Assembly: GCF_016806835.2 (NCBI RefSeq)
Contig: NZ_CP086111.1
Coordinates: 3,282,001 to 3,346,000 of the forward strand
From: Skermanella rosea
GTDB taxonomy: Bacteria; Pseudomonadota; Alphaproteobacteria; Azospirillales; Azospirillaceae
Direction: 5' to 3'
Length of the DNA stretch: 64,000 nt
The position numbers and the translations under genes were made by a program. The stretch's first letter is position 1, and every line of letters starts with the position of its first letter. Shown here piece by piece: positions 35,423-44,634 of this stretch. The notes beneath the pieces are model-generated. The model did not search any database and was not told the DNA's origin. It saw nothing but the letters and a program-made list of their open reading frames with translations.

Positions 35423-36979
35423 TCAGGGAGCGGTCGAACGCGCGAACCGCAGTCCGAAGGTCCCGAGCGTGCCGTCCGCCTCCCCCTGCCCATCCCCGCC
35501 GCCGGCGCTCACGGTCAGGACCGGGGTTCCCGGCGGGGTGGTCGGCGGACAGCGCAGGGCTTCGGTGAACAGGATGTGCCAAGTGGCGCGCACGCAGTAG
35601 GCCGGCGGGCCGAGGCGCTTGGCATAGGCGAGCAGGCCGGCCGTCCTGCTCCAGACCGCGACCCAGTCCCCGCCGCTGTCCAAGTCCAGCACGGCGGGGC
35701 CGGGCTGGAACCGGACCAGATCCTGGAACGCGGCGGGAATGCCCGCCTCGGTATGGTGCTGAGGGCGCTCGCCCTTGATCAGCAGGAAGGCGACCGCCGC
35801 GATCCCGGCGCCGGCCAGGCACCGCCGGGCGAGGTTCCAGCCGAGGGAGCGATAGACCGCGACCGCGACCATCGCCGCCAGCAGCGCCGGAACCGCGCGA
35901 TAGAAGTAGATGATGTAGGCTTCGCTGAGAAAATCGACCCCGAAGACCGTATAGAACAGGACCGCCAGGGAGGCGGCGCCGGCGGAGATCAGGAAGCCCA
36001 GGCGCGGGGGAAGCGCCGACGGTTCGTCGCGCCCGGCGGGCCGCAGCAGGAGGACCGGCAGCAAGGCCGCCGGAATCAGCGCGGCGCCGCTCCAGCAGGC
36101 CAGGACATAGGCCAGGCTGGCACCCAGCGGATTGGCATGGTGCCCCGCGCCATAGCCGGCATACTGGCCGAGCGGGCCGGGGAAATGCAGGATCGTCTGG
36201 ACGGCGGGCGGCAGCAGGAAAGCGGCCATGACGACCGCGGCGCCGGCGATATGTCCGCGCCCCCGGCGAAGGGTTTCCGGGGACGCCAGCCTGGGCCAGG
36301 CATCCGGCGGCAGCCAGCGGGCTGCCAAGAAATGCGCCGCGATCGCGACGGCCCCGGTGAGGCCTGCGATGCCGATGAAGGAGGCATGGCCATGCAGCAG
36401 GAATCCGGTCGAGAGTGCCAGCGGGACCAGACCGTCGAGCCGCCCCGCCGCCACTCTCGCAAGCGCCAGGGTGAAAACCGCGAAGGTCGGGAAGTACAGG
36501 AACGGCATCCAGAACCCGAACAGGAAATCCGGGTCCGTGAGGACCGCCTGCACCACGAAGGCGCCAAGCCCGAAGGCCGCCGCCCCCGCCGACCGCGACA
36601 TGCGGGCCAGAAGGAACCAGAGCAGCGCCAGCCAGCCCGCGTTGAGGACGGCCGCCCCCAGGACCTGTCCCCCGAAGGGGGTTGCCGTCACGCGCAGGAG
36701 ATCGTGGAAGACGGCTTCGCCCACGGCCATGACATACAGGTATGCCGGGCCGGGATGGTTGAAGCCTATGCGCGAATAGTTGCCCTTCAGCAGGATGTCG
36801 TGCTTGGCGTCCAGGATCAGCAGGGTATTGGCCGCCGCGTCGCCCAGTTCGAACATGAGGTCCCGGGCGGCGGGCACCGACCCGACCAGCATCAGGGCGG
36901 CAGCTGCAAGGAAGACCTGGAATGCCAGCATCAATCCAGGTTCCCGGTTCATTTCGGGACGGTCATTCCGAGGGGTCAT
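35423..36979 (-). CDS. Multi-span membrane glycosyltransferase-like protein
   Basis: A 518-residue integral membrane protein with about 11 hydrophobic helices. Near the N-terminus an outside loop after helix 1 has ILDAKHDILLKGNYSRIGFN followed by HPGPAYLYVMAVGE. This resembles the acceptor/donor loop of GT-C polyprenol-phosphate glycosyltransferases such as GT39/GT83. The C-terminal 100 residues are soluble. A lone unusual feature is the Gly-rich end (SAGGGDGQGEADG). It may add a sugar to a lipid or protein on the periplasmic side. The next gene, in the opposite orientation, is a comparable protein. Confidence 0.7.
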   Translation of the reverse strand: MTPRNDRPEMNREPGLMLAFQVFLAAAALMLVGSVPAARDLMFELGDAAANTLLILDAKHDILLKGNYSRIGFNHPGPAYLYVMAVGEAVFHDLLRVTATPFGGQVLGAAVLNAGWLALLWFLLARMSRSAGAAAFGLGAFVVQAVLTDPDFLFGFWMPFLYFPTFAVFTLALARVAAGRLDGLVPLALSTGFLLHGHASFIGIAGLTGAVAIAAHFLAARWLPPDAWPRLASPETLRRGRGHIAGAAVVMAAFLLPPAVQTILHFPGPLGQYAGYGAGHHANPLGASLAYVLACWSGAALIPAALLPVLLLRPAGRDEPSALPPRLGFLISAGAASLAVLFYTVFGVDFLSEAYIIYFYRAVPALLAAMVAVAVYRSLGWNLARRCLAGAGIAAVAFLLIKGERPQHHTEAGIPAAFQDLVRFQPGPAVLDLDSGGDWVAVWSRTAGLLAYAKRLGPPAYCVRATWHILFTEALRCPPTTPPGTPVLTVSAGGGDGQGEADGTLGTFGLRFARSTAP

Positions 36980-37288
36980 GGTGAGGCTTCGATCAAATGG
37001 ATGATGGCTATCTGCATTTCATTCGGCAATTCGTTGCGCCGGGTCGGCTTGGTGCGGGTACGGCCGCTCCCGGGATCTCCGAAGGGCGGGAAGACCTGCC
37101 GGAAGCGACCCGTATGTCCTATGTGTTTCAACTTGACGCAAGTCTAATCCACTCGATTCCGATTCGGACCTCATCATCCGCTCTCTCGATGGGGAGACCC
37201 GACCACGATCCCCTTAAACAAGTCTTATCACCATAGTCATAGAAACAGTTCCGAACGATAGGCGCCTTTCCGCTTGCAGGACTACACA
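36980..37288. other. Divergent promoter region between the two membrane glycosyltransferase-like genes
   Basis: This 309-nt gap holds no gene that I can support. It lies between divergent genes and so must hold both promoters; a TTGACG near 37133 is a weak -35 candidate for the rightward gene. Nothing else stands out. Confidence 0.4.
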
Positions 37289-39319
37289 ATGCCATCAGCA
37301 TTAATCAACCGACCATCAAAGATTGCCGAAACAACCTGGATAGTCGTTGTCCTCGCGGCCGTTTTCTCGATCTACGCCTACTCATACTCCACGCACCCGG
37401 CCCGGCCCGACGGGGCAGATTTCGCGGGCTGGTGGAACTGGTGGGATCAGAGCCGGTATTTTATCTCCGCCAACGCTTTCCACCGGGGAGACCTTGATCC
37501 GGCCCAGCACTGGTATTTGCCCGGCTACGGCCTGCTGGGGGCAGCCTTCCAGTTCATCTCCACCGATCACGCGTTCTTCCTGGCGAATGTCATCCTGTTA
37601 TTGATAAGCTCCGCATGCTTCATCGATACCTGCCGATTTTTCGGGGTCAATCGCTATGCCGGCTCGCTGATCTTCCTGCTGAGCACGGTCCTGAACGCGA
37701 ACATCTTGGAACAGTTCGTGATTCCCTGGAGCAGTACGCCGACCTGCGCGATCATTCACATCCTGATCTGGCTGTTTCTCAAGCGATCGCCCAGGCCTTC
37801 GGCGTCCTTTGCCGTCGGGATCCTGGGAAGCGCCATTATCCTGTTCCGCCCGACCGATATCGTTTCCATCTCGCCGGTCTTCATCCATATCGCCCTGCTG
37901 GGTGCCCGGGGATTTTCAGCCGGGCGGAAAGCCCCGGCGCACCTCGATGCCCAACAGCAATTCATGTTCACGCTGGCGGGAGGGATCGTGGGCGCGGCGG
38001 CCGTGACGGCGATCTATCTCGCCATCCATGGCTTCACCCTGTCCGAGTACCTGAAGATATCGAATGATATCGGATTCACCTTCACCTCCTTTCCGATCAA
38101 GTTCCATGTCCTGTTCGTGAACCCCTTGGCTCTTTACGGGCAAGGGACCGCGATCCTGAAACTGTACCCGTGGCTTTTCCTCTCCTTCGTCGGTGCCGTC
38201 TGCCTGCTGTTCGACAGGTCCCGCCTGGCGACGGTTTCGGCCTGCGTCCTGCTGCACATCGCCTTCTATTCCTGCTACGCCGACCTGCTGCCGACCAACA
38301 TCCTGCATTTCAAGCTTATCCATTATCTCAAATGGACCTTCCCTTTCCTGGGTCTCTTCGCATGGCTCGCGGCAAGGGACATGCTGGGGGGCCGGCGCGC
38401 CGTTCCGGTCATGGGATGCGCCGTCGTGCTGTTCGTTCTCCTGTCCGTCCGCATCGACCTGGAGAAGATCGCCTTGCCCGGCGCCGCACTGGAGCCTCCC
38501 CAGCGTTTCCACGCGTCGTTCGAGGATATGCGGCCGATCGCCGCGATCGACCTTCCCGTCGGACCAATGCGGATCGACGGTTTGGGAAGCTGGCCGCTGA
38601 GCCTGGAAGCCGACGGAAGAAGCCTGCGACGCTACGCCGAGTTCCTGTCGATCCCGCAGCCCTATGGCCTCAGGCTGCTTTTCGCCCGTCCTATCGATGC
38701 CCGGCGACTCGACGGCGTGCTTGAGCGGCCGTTCCGGATGTCGCCGGGCACGTGGGAGCCGGTCGGGCAGAGATACGCCTATGGATTTGGCTGGCCTTGC
38801 TGGCTTCCACCCTACGGGTGCGAGACGCGGACCCCGGTGCAAGGCTTCCATTTTCCGGAGGGAGCCGAATTCTCCTTCGAGCACGGCGGCAACGGCACCT
38901 CGCTCCAGGCTCGGGGACTGAGCGGGCAGGAACCCTGGGGCACCTGGACGGAAGGCGACGAAGTGACCATGGAAATCCCGTTCGATGTCGAGGCCATGCC
39001 GCCCGGCCGGGACTTCGGCATCACCCTGGAGGCTAACGCCTTCACGAACGGCAATCATCGGCGCCAGTCGGCCGATGTGGTGGTCAACGACGAGTTCCTG
39101 ACGACTTTCTCGGTCGATGGCGACGAAGGCATCAAGACGGTGTCGATCACGGTCCCCCGCGCGATCGCGGCGAAGCGGCGGCCGATCGCCGTCGTCCTTC
39201 GGCTCAGGAACGCGATTTCGCCCATGGACCTGGGGGTTTCCGAGGACGGCCGAAAACTCGGCCTCGGGTTGCGGAGGCTGGTGATCGGGTCGGTCCCCTC
39301 CGGCACCCCTGCCCGGTGA
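37289..39319 (+). CDS. Large membrane glycosyltransferase-like protein with C-terminal beta domain
   Basis: About 676 residues from the ATG at 37289 (a TTG at 37274 is also possible). The N-terminal two thirds have about 10 hydrophobic helices and the early loop WWNWWDQSRYFISANAFHRG followed by LPGYGLLGAAFQFIS, in the style of GT-C enzymes. The C-terminal about 200 residues form a soluble beta-rich domain (GAEFSFEHGGNGTSLQARG, EVTMEIPFDVEAMPPGRDFG) that could bind glycan. The gene is divergent from the similar membrane gene at its left and converges on gtrA. Its base composition looks slightly less GC-rich at the start. Confidence 0.7.
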   Translation: MPSALINRPSKIAETTWIVVVLAAVFSIYAYSYSTHPARPDGADFAGWWNWWDQSRYFISANAFHRGDLDPAQHWYLPGYGLLGAAFQFISTDHAFFLANVILLLISSACFIDTCRFFGVNRYAGSLIFLLSTVLNANILEQFVIPWSSTPTCAIIHILIWLFLKRSPRPSASFAVGILGSAIILFRPTDIVSISPVFIHIALLGARGFSAGRKAPAHLDAQQQFMFTLAGGIVGAAAVTAIYLAIHGFTLSEYLKISNDIGFTFTSFPIKFHVLFVNPLALYGQGTAILKLYPWLFLSFVGAVCLLFDRSRLATVSACVLLHIAFYSCYADLLPTNILHFKLIHYLKWTFPFLGLFAWLAARDMLGGRRAVPVMGCAVVLFVLLSVRIDLEKIALPGAALEPPQRFHASFEDMRPIAAIDLPVGPMRIDGLGSWPLSLEADGRSLRRYAEFLSIPQPYGLRLLFARPIDARRLDGVLERPFRMSPGTWEPVGQRYAYGFGWPCWLPPYGCETRTPVQGFHFPEGAEFSFEHGGNGTSLQARGLSGQEPWGTWTEGDEVTMEIPFDVEAMPPGRDFGITLEANAFTNGNHRRQSADVVVNDEFLTTFSVDGDEGIKTVSITVPRAIAAKRRPIAVVLRLRNAISPMDLGVSEDGRKLGLGLRRLVIGSVPSGTPAR

Positions 39320-39324
39320 CCGCC

Positions 39325-39786
39325 CTAGGCCTCCGGGATCGTCGCTTCCCGCTTGCCGCCCATCGCCCAGCGCGGCTCCTTGTCGAAGACGCAGAACTGG
39401 CGGGCCGCGAAGTTCCAGATGAAGGCGATTCCGGTGCCCCCGACTTTGCCGAGCATCACGGGCAATGCGGTCAGTTCCATGACCGCGACCATCACGAGTA
39501 TGTTGATCACCAGCCCGACGGCGCTGACGCCATAGACCAGCGCGATTTCCGACCATGCCGACCGCCGGCCCCTCCGGAAGCCGATCCGCGCCGACAGGAC
39601 GTAATTGACATAGGTCGCCGTCGCGAAGCCGCAGATCGATGCCGGAACGTAGTGGAGAGTGAAGCTGGACAGGGCGACGTAGAACGAAGCCCACTCCACC
39701 AGGGCGGCCGTCCCGCCGATCAGGACATAGACCGCGAAGCTGGCGCCGTACCGCTGACCAAGGGAGATCGCCTTCCGCATGATCAT
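39325..39786 (-). CDS. gtrA: GtrA-family membrane protein
   Basis: A 153-residue protein with four hydrophobic helices and the GtrA pattern [20 protein letters not shown], then [21 protein letters not shown]. GtrA-like proteins are thought to move polyprenol-linked glucose across the membrane, providing donor for surface-glycan modification. The ATG at 39786 overlaps the stop of the upstream GT2 gene by 4 nt; an internal ATG two codons later is possible. This pairing is the classical gtrA-gtrB arrangement. Confidence 0.88.
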   Translation of the reverse strand: MIMRKAISLGQRYGASFAVYVLIGGTAALVEWASFYVALSSFTLHYVPASICGFATATYVNYVLSARIGFRRGRRSAWSEIALVYGVSAVGLVINILVMVAVMELTALPVMLGKVGGTGIAFIWNFAARQFCVFDKEPRWAMGGKREATIPEA

Positions 39787-40490
39787 CTCGCGAACGAGTA
39801 TTTCAGGATTACGTAGAGCGCCCTGAAGGCGTCCTTCAGCCCGATCTTCTTGCCTTCCTCGTAGGTGCGGCCGTAATAGGAGATGCCCACCTCGTAGAAG
39901 ACGCAGTGCCGCTTGGCCAGCTTGGCGGTGATCTCGGGCTCGAACCCGAAACGGTCCTCGTCGATCCTGACCGACTGTATCAGTTCGCGCCGGAAGACCT
40001 TGTAGCAGGTTTCCATGTCCGTGAGATTGATGTTGGTCGCGAAGTTCGAGCAGAGCGTCAGGACGCGGTTGGCGACCATGTGCCAGAAATAGACGACCCG
40101 GTGGGCGTCGCCGCCCGCGAACCTCGACCCGTAAACCACGTCGGCCCCGTGGTTCAGGATCGGGTCGACCAGGCGAGGATATTCCTTCGGGTCGTATTCC
40201 AGGTCGGCGTCCTGCACCAGGACGATGTCGCCGGTGGCATGCGCGAAGCCGGTGCGGAGCGCCGCCCCCTTCCCCTGGTTCCGCTCGTGATAGATGATCC
40301 GGTCGACCAGGGGGGCGATCTCGGATTTGAGCAGGTCGCGCGTGCCGTCGGTGGAGCAGTCATCGACGACGATGATCTCCATCTTGGGGATGTCGGCGGC
40401 CCGGACCCGATCCACGATGGCCCTGATCGTCTTGATTTCATTGTAACAGGGGATGATCACCGACAGCGTGAAGTCGTCTTTATCGATCAT
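39783..40490 (-). CDS. GT2-family glycosyltransferase, GtrB/dolichyl-phosphate-mannose-synthase-like
   Basis: A 235-residue GT-A glycosyltransferase. It has [21 protein letters not shown], the nucleotide-sugar region [14 protein letters not shown], the catalytic Asp region [19 protein letters not shown], and [14 protein letters not shown]. There are no membrane segments at the C-terminus. It likely transfers a sugar to polyprenol phosphate, and GtrA then flips the product. The start at 40490 was chosen because the longer frame up to 40775 has no homology. It is coupled to gtrA by a 4-nt overlap. Confidence 0.88.
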   Translation of the reverse strand: MIDKDDFTLSVIIPCYNEIKTIRAIVDRVRAADIPKMEIIVVDDCSTDGTRDLLKSEIAPLVDRIIYHERNQGKGAALRTGFAHATGDIVLVQDADLEYDPKEYPRLVDPILNHGADVVYGSRFAGGDAHRVVYFWHMVANRVLTLCSNFATNINLTDMETCYKVFRRELIQSVRIDEDRFGFEPEITAKLAKRHCVFYEVGISYYGRTYEEGKKIGLKDAFRALYVILKYSFAR

Positions 40491-40834
40491 TATAAGGTCC
40501 GCGGTCCTGAATACGGGGTGCCGACATCGACTGACGGTCTGGTGTGTGCCGGCCAGCGCCCACGCCCGTCCGGGACATGAAGGCGTGGCCGATCCCGGAC
40601 CAGACCAGAATTCGCCCCTAAGTATTACATCTTCCGTTTGGGCTGAAGCGGAACCACCCCCTCTGCGGACCGGGCGCGTCAATTTGCCCAGCGAATAATC
40701 GGCAAGGGGCCACGACCGGACCGCCACGCGGCCCGGCCGGGCGAAGCCGGTTACCCCGCCTGGACCCGGTGACAAATGCTGCCACCGGTTGTTGAATGGC
40801 CGACTGAAATCATCGTTTTACAGTGGAGGGCGCC
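40491..40834. other. Intergenic region with nested inverted repeats
   Basis: A 344-nt gap ahead of the lipoprotein gene and upstream of the leftward GT2 gene. It contains two nested inverted repeats: outer arms GGTCTGGT (40536-40543) and ACCAGACC (40599-40606), inner arms CACGCC/GGCGTG around 40561 and 40582. They could form a structured leader in the GT2 message. No gene is supported. Confidence 0.4.
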
Positions 40835-41146
40835 ATGCCGCGTTGTGTGAGAGTTGCCGTTGCCGGTCTGGCCCTCCTGTCCCTGGCAGCCTGCGAGAAC
40901 ATGGGCTGGGGCGGCAGCCGGGGCGGCGGTCCCACCCCGTCCAGCACCACGAACACCCTCGGCCCCGGCGGGGCCGGCTATTCCGGCACCAACAGCCAGA
41001 TGGGGACCGGCGGCTCGGGTGGCGGCACCAGCGACCGCGACACTGGCCGCTCCTCCGACTTCGTCACCGGCCGCAGCCGCTCCGGCCCGATCGGCACGGG
41101 CGGAGCCGGCGTGTCGGACTCGCCGATCCCCGAATACCGGCCCTGA
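40835..41146 (+). CDS. Small Gly/Ser-rich lipoprotein
   Basis: A 103-residue protein with a clear signal peptide and lipobox (ALLSLAACENMGWGG), so the mature lipoprotein starts at the Cys near residue 20. The rest is low complexity, rich in Gly, Ser and Thr, with repeated GGAG and TGRS motifs, and ends PIPEYRP. GGAGGG precedes the ATG at 40835; an earlier in-frame ATG at 40823 is less likely. The family is not recognised. It stands alone, convergent with the DUF1491 gene. Confidence 0.75.
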   Translation: MPRCVRVAVAGLALLSLAACENMGWGGSRGGGPTPSSTTNTLGPGGAGYSGTNSQMGTGGSGGGTSDRDTGRSSDFVTGRSRSGPIGTGGAGVSDSPIPEYRP

Positions 41147-41176
41147 TCGCGGGATAGGGCCTCGAGGATCGGGCGT

Positions 41177-41515
41177 TCAGATCAGCTTTCCCTCGAAAGG
41201 ATGGCGGCCGGCCCGGTCCTCGATCTCGATCACCCACAGGTCGGGATCGCGCTTGACCGCGCGCTCGATATAGGCGTCGGCGTCGGCTTCCGGCATCAGG
41301 GCGTTCTCCCTGGCGGCAAGCCAGGCCGTCCTGCCGTCCATGTCGCGCGTCTGGGTCAGCACCCGGCAGCCCTGCTCCAGCTGGTTCAGCTTCAGCATGA
41401 CGAGGCCGCCGTAAGGGGAACCCTTGCGCACGACGTAGGCCGGAATCGCCTCGGCGACGCAGCGGCGCACATGCGCCTTGACCCAGAGCTCGGTGGGAAT
41501 GCGATCATCGTCCAT
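41177..41515 (-). CDS. DUF1491 family protein
   Basis: A 112-residue protein that resembles DUF1491, a small alphaproteobacterial family of unknown function. Visible traits are the LWVKAHVRRCVAEAIPAYVV opening, KGSPYGGLVMLKLNQLEQGC in the middle, and the DPDLWVIEIEDRAGRHPFEG end. No signal or membrane segment is seen. It lies between a lipoprotein gene and a transglycosylase gene, with 37 nt to the next gene on the same strand, so it may be in one transcript with the transglycosylase. Confidence 0.75.
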   Translation of the reverse strand: MDDDRIPTELWVKAHVRRCVAEAIPAYVVRKGSPYGGLVMLKLNQLEQGCRVLTQTRDMDGRTAWLAARENALMPEADADAYIERAVKRDPDLWVIEIEDRAGRHPFEGKLI

Positions 41516-41552
41516 CCGGCCACCCTAGCCTGCCCGATGGCCGGGCGCCACT

Positions 41553-42470
41553 TCAGACCGCGCCCAGGCCCGGCATCGGCGCGCTGATCGCCTTGGCCGC
41601 CCCCCGCGCCCCGTTCTTCGACCCGTCGGCGGCGCCCTCGTCCTTCGGCGTGCCCAGTTGGGACAGCACCATGACCGTGAACAGCGAGGTCGGCTCGGAA
41701 GTCGGCGCGGCCGCCCGGCCGAAGGGCGACCGGAACCCTCCGTCGCTGCTCCAGGCCGACCGGCTGGACGGCATGCCGATGGCGCCGGCCGACGCCGTCA
41801 TGGAGTTTCCTTCCATCCCGTCGAACTTCGCGGCGAACCGGTCGTAGATCTGGCCGACCGACAGCGCCTTGCCCGACTTGTCGTAGAACACGCCGCGGTT
41901 GGCCGCCGCCGCTTCGGGCAGCAGGGCGGCGGCCGGCTGGTCCGGGTTCTGGCGCATGCCGTTGAGGAACCTCGACGCGCCGCCCGCCCCCAGGAAATGG
42001 GCCATGTAGAGTTCGGTCGCCCCGATCCGTCCCCCGACGCTCTGTTCGAGCTGCGTCTGGTTGTCGCGGGCGAACTCCGCCGCCAGGTACGACGACACCT
42101 TCGGATCCTTCCGCAGGTCGAGGATGTCGCGCCGCGCCTGCGGATCCTGCACGTAGGGGGTGCCGTCGGACCGGCGCTGGACCTGGGCGGCCTCCCGGCC
42201 CAGGCCGTACTTGGCTCCGTGCTGTTCGACCATGTTCAGCCAGGTGCTCTCGATGAACTGGTAAAGCCCAGTGGCGCTGCTGGTCGCGGCCTTCGCTTCC
42301 GGGTCGAAACTGCTCTCCTGGGCAGCTTTTGCCATGAGGTAGGAAAAATCTACCCCCGTCCGGTCGCTCGCTTGGCGCACCGCCGCCTGGATCGCCTGGG
42401 GGGCGGCCCCCGCCGCGGCGCGGTACTGCTGGGGATCGGATGCGCGCATCAGGTTTGCAGGGTTCGACAT
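41553..42470 (-). CDS. Lytic transglycosylase (SLT domain) protein
   Basis: A 305-residue protein with an SLT lysozyme-like fold. The catalytic Glu is in the motif AKAAQESSFDPEAKAATSS, followed by ATGLYQFIESTWLNMV, the standard transglycosylase pattern. The 100 C-terminal residues are Ala/Ser/Gly-rich with no recognised domain. No signal peptide is evident at the start (MSNPANLMRASD), so export may be by another route such as a flagellar or other secretion system. This could make it a flagellum-related muramidase, but there is no flagellar gene nearby. It is divergent from the acyl-CoA dehydrogenase gene. Confidence 0.82.
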   Translation of the reverse strand: MSNPANLMRASDPQQYRAAAGAAPQAIQAAVRQASDRTGVDFSYLMAKAAQESSFDPEAKAATSSATGLYQFIESTWLNMVEQHGAKYGLGREAAQVQRRSDGTPYVQDPQARRDILDLRKDPKVSSYLAAEFARDNQTQLEQSVGGRIGATELYMAHFLGAGGASRFLNGMRQNPDQPAAALLPEAAAANRGVFYDKSGKALSVGQIYDRFAAKFDGMEGNSMTASAGAIGMPSSRSAWSSDGGFRSPFGRAAAPTSEPTSLFTVMVLSQLGTPKDEGAADGSKNGARGAAKAISAPMPGLGAV

Positions 42471-42656
42471 GACGGCCTCTACCAACGGGTTCCACCCTCC
42501 CTTCAGCAATCCCCGTGCCAGCACATTGCTTCTCGCGTTACCGTGTCGCAAGGCTCGCAAGCCGCATGCGCCCGCGCTATCTTGCCCTTCGGGATGCCGC
42601 CGGAACCGCCGGCATCCCCGACCAAAGCTCACGGTTTCGGGAGGACCCTGCCTACC

Positions 42657-44450
42657 ATGATCCCCTACTCCGCCCCTATCCAGGATATGCGCTTCGTGCT
42701 GAACGAGGTGGTCGGCATGGACCGCATCACCAGCCTGCCCGGCTATGCCGATGCGACGCCCGACATGGTCGACGCGATCCTCGACGAAGCCGGCAAGCTG
42801 GCTTCCAACGTGCTGGCGCCGATCAACTTCTCCGGCGACCAGGAAGGGGCTGTGCTGGAGAACGGCGTCGTCCGCACCCCCAAGGGCTTCAGGGAGGCGT
42901 ACCGCCAGTACCAGGAAGGCGGCTGGAACAGCGTACCGTTCGACCCCGGGCACGGCGGTCAGGGGCTCCCCTGGACCCTTGCCATGGCGGTGCAGGAGAT
43001 GTGGCAGGCAGCCAACATGTCCTTCGCGCTGTGCCCCATGCTGAACCAGGGCGCCGTCGAGGCGCTGACCGAGCACGGCAGCGACGAGCTGAAGGAGATC
43101 TATCTCGGCAAGCTGATCTCGGGCGAATGGACCGGCACCATGAACCTGACCGAGCCGCAGGCGGGCAGCGACCTCGCCGCGATCCGGACCCGGGCGGTGC
43201 GCGAGGACGGCCATTACCGGATCTCCGGCCAGAAGATCTACATCACCTACGGCGAGCATGATTTCACCGAGAACATCATCCACATGGTGCTGGCCCGGCT
43301 TAACGACGCGCCCCCCGGCATCAAGGGCATCTCGCTGTTCGTCGTGCCGAAGTTCCTGGTCAATCCCGACGGCTCGCTGGGCGACCGCAACGACCTGCGC
43401 TGCGTCAGCCTGGAGCACAAGCTGGGCATCCACGCCAGCCCGACCGCCGTCATGGCGTTCGGCGACAACGACGGCGCCGTGGGATATCTGGTCGGCGAGG
43501 AGAACCGCGGCATCGAGTACATGTTCACCATGATGAACAACGCCCGCATGGGCGTCGGGCTCCAGGGCGTCGCGATCTCCGAACGTGCCTACCAGCAGGC
43601 CCGCGACTATGCCCGCACGCGGGTGCAGAGCCGCGACATGACCGACGCCAAGGGCGAGCCGGTCTCGATCATCCGGCATCCCGACGTCCGCCGCATGCTG
43701 ATGACCATGCGCTCGCAGACGGAAGCGGCGCGCGCCCTGACCTATTACGCGGTGGCCGCCCTCGACATCGCGAAGAAGCATGCCGACCCCGCCGAGGCCG
43801 CCAAGGGCCAGGCCATGGCCGACCTGCTGACCCCCGTGGTCAAGGCTTGGTGCACCGACCTGGGCGTGGAGAACGCCTCGATCGGCATCCAGATCCATGG
43901 GGGCATGGGCTTCATCGAGGAGACCGGCGCCGCCCAGCACCTGCGCGACGCCCGGATCACCCCGATCTACGAAGGCACCAACGGGATCCAGGCCAACGAC
44001 TTGGTGTTCCGCAAGGTGATCCGCGACGGCGGTGCCGCCGCCGGCGTCCTGTTCGCCGAGATGCGCGAGACGGTGGAGACGCTGAAGCACCTGCCGGGCG
44101 ACGATATGGCGGCGATCTCCATCGGCCTGGGCAAGGCGGTGGACGCGCTGGACAAGGCCACAGCCTGGCTGGTCGAACACGGCAAGCGCATGCCCCAGGC
44201 CGCGGCGGCGGGTGCCGCCAGCTATCTGCGCATGTTCGGCATCACCACCGGCGGGTTCCTGATGGCCAGGGCCGCGATGGCCGCCCAGCAGGGCCAGACC
44301 GACCCGGACGCCGACCAGCGCTTCCTGGACGCCAAGCTGATCACCGCCCGCTTCTTCGCCGACCAGTTCCTGCCCCAGGCGGTCAGCCTGCTGACCCCCA
44401 TCACAGAGGGCCACCGCACAGTGATGGCGCTGTCGGAGGACCAGTTCTAA
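42657..44450 (+). CDS. Acyl-CoA dehydrogenase, DmdC-like long family
   Basis: A 597-residue FAD enzyme, longer than the usual 380 residues, as in the DmdC/AcdA-like subgroup that has an N-terminal extension and a C-terminal extra domain. The core carries WTGTMNLTEPQAGSDLAAIR (flavin contact), the middle region YGEHDFTENIIHMVLARL, and the GIQIHGGMGFIEETGAAQ and ARITPIYEGTNGIQAND motifs near the catalytic base. GGAGG lies about 12 nt ahead of the ATG at 42657. The thioester substrate cannot be deduced. It is divergent from the transglycosylase gene. Confidence 0.88.
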   Translation: MIPYSAPIQDMRFVLNEVVGMDRITSLPGYADATPDMVDAILDEAGKLASNVLAPINFSGDQEGAVLENGVVRTPKGFREAYRQYQEGGWNSVPFDPGHGGQGLPWTLAMAVQEMWQAANMSFALCPMLNQGAVEALTEHGSDELKEIYLGKLISGEWTGTMNLTEPQAGSDLAAIRTRAVREDGHYRISGQKIYITYGEHDFTENIIHMVLARLNDAPPGIKGISLFVVPKFLVNPDGSLGDRNDLRCVSLEHKLGIHASPTAVMAFGDNDGAVGYLVGEENRGIEYMFTMMNNARMGVGLQGVAISERAYQQARDYARTRVQSRDMTDAKGEPVSIIRHPDVRRMLMTMRSQTEAARALTYYAVAALDIAKKHADPAEAAKGQAMADLLTPVVKAWCTDLGVENASIGIQIHGGMGFIEETGAAQHLRDARITPIYEGTNGIQANDLVFRKVIRDGGAAAGVLFAEMRETVETLKHLPGDDMAAISIGLGKAVDALDKATAWLVEHGKRMPQAAAAGAASYLRMFGITTGGFLMARAAMAAQQGQTDPDADQRFLDAKLITARFFADQFLPQAVSLLTPITEGHRTVMALSEDQF

Positions 44451-44520
44451 AGCGGTTTCCGGCCGGGTCAAGCTGATCGGGCACCGCTCCAGCGGGAGCG
44501 ACGCAAGCGTAATTCAGGTT

Positions 44521-44594
44521 TTGGCCACAGATTACGGCGATGGACAAAGATACGAACCGTGTCATCTGAGGAAATCGCCGTAATCTGTGGCCAA
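44521..44594. repeat. Perfect 21-bp inverted repeat, dispersed-repeat copy
   Basis: Arms 44521-44541 (TTGGCCACAGATTACGGCG onwards) and 44574-44594 are exact reverse complements around a 32-nt loop. The left half continues in a core shared, with one mismatch, by 21869-21899 in the opposite orientation. It lies between the acyl-CoA dehydrogenase and the cyclase gene, after a separate 6-bp hairpin (CGCTCC/GGAGCG, about 44486) which may be the terminator of the former. Confidence 0.8.
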
Positions 44595-44634
44595 TTTTCT
44601 TCATTCCATAGAGGCTTCGAACAAGGCATGCCCA

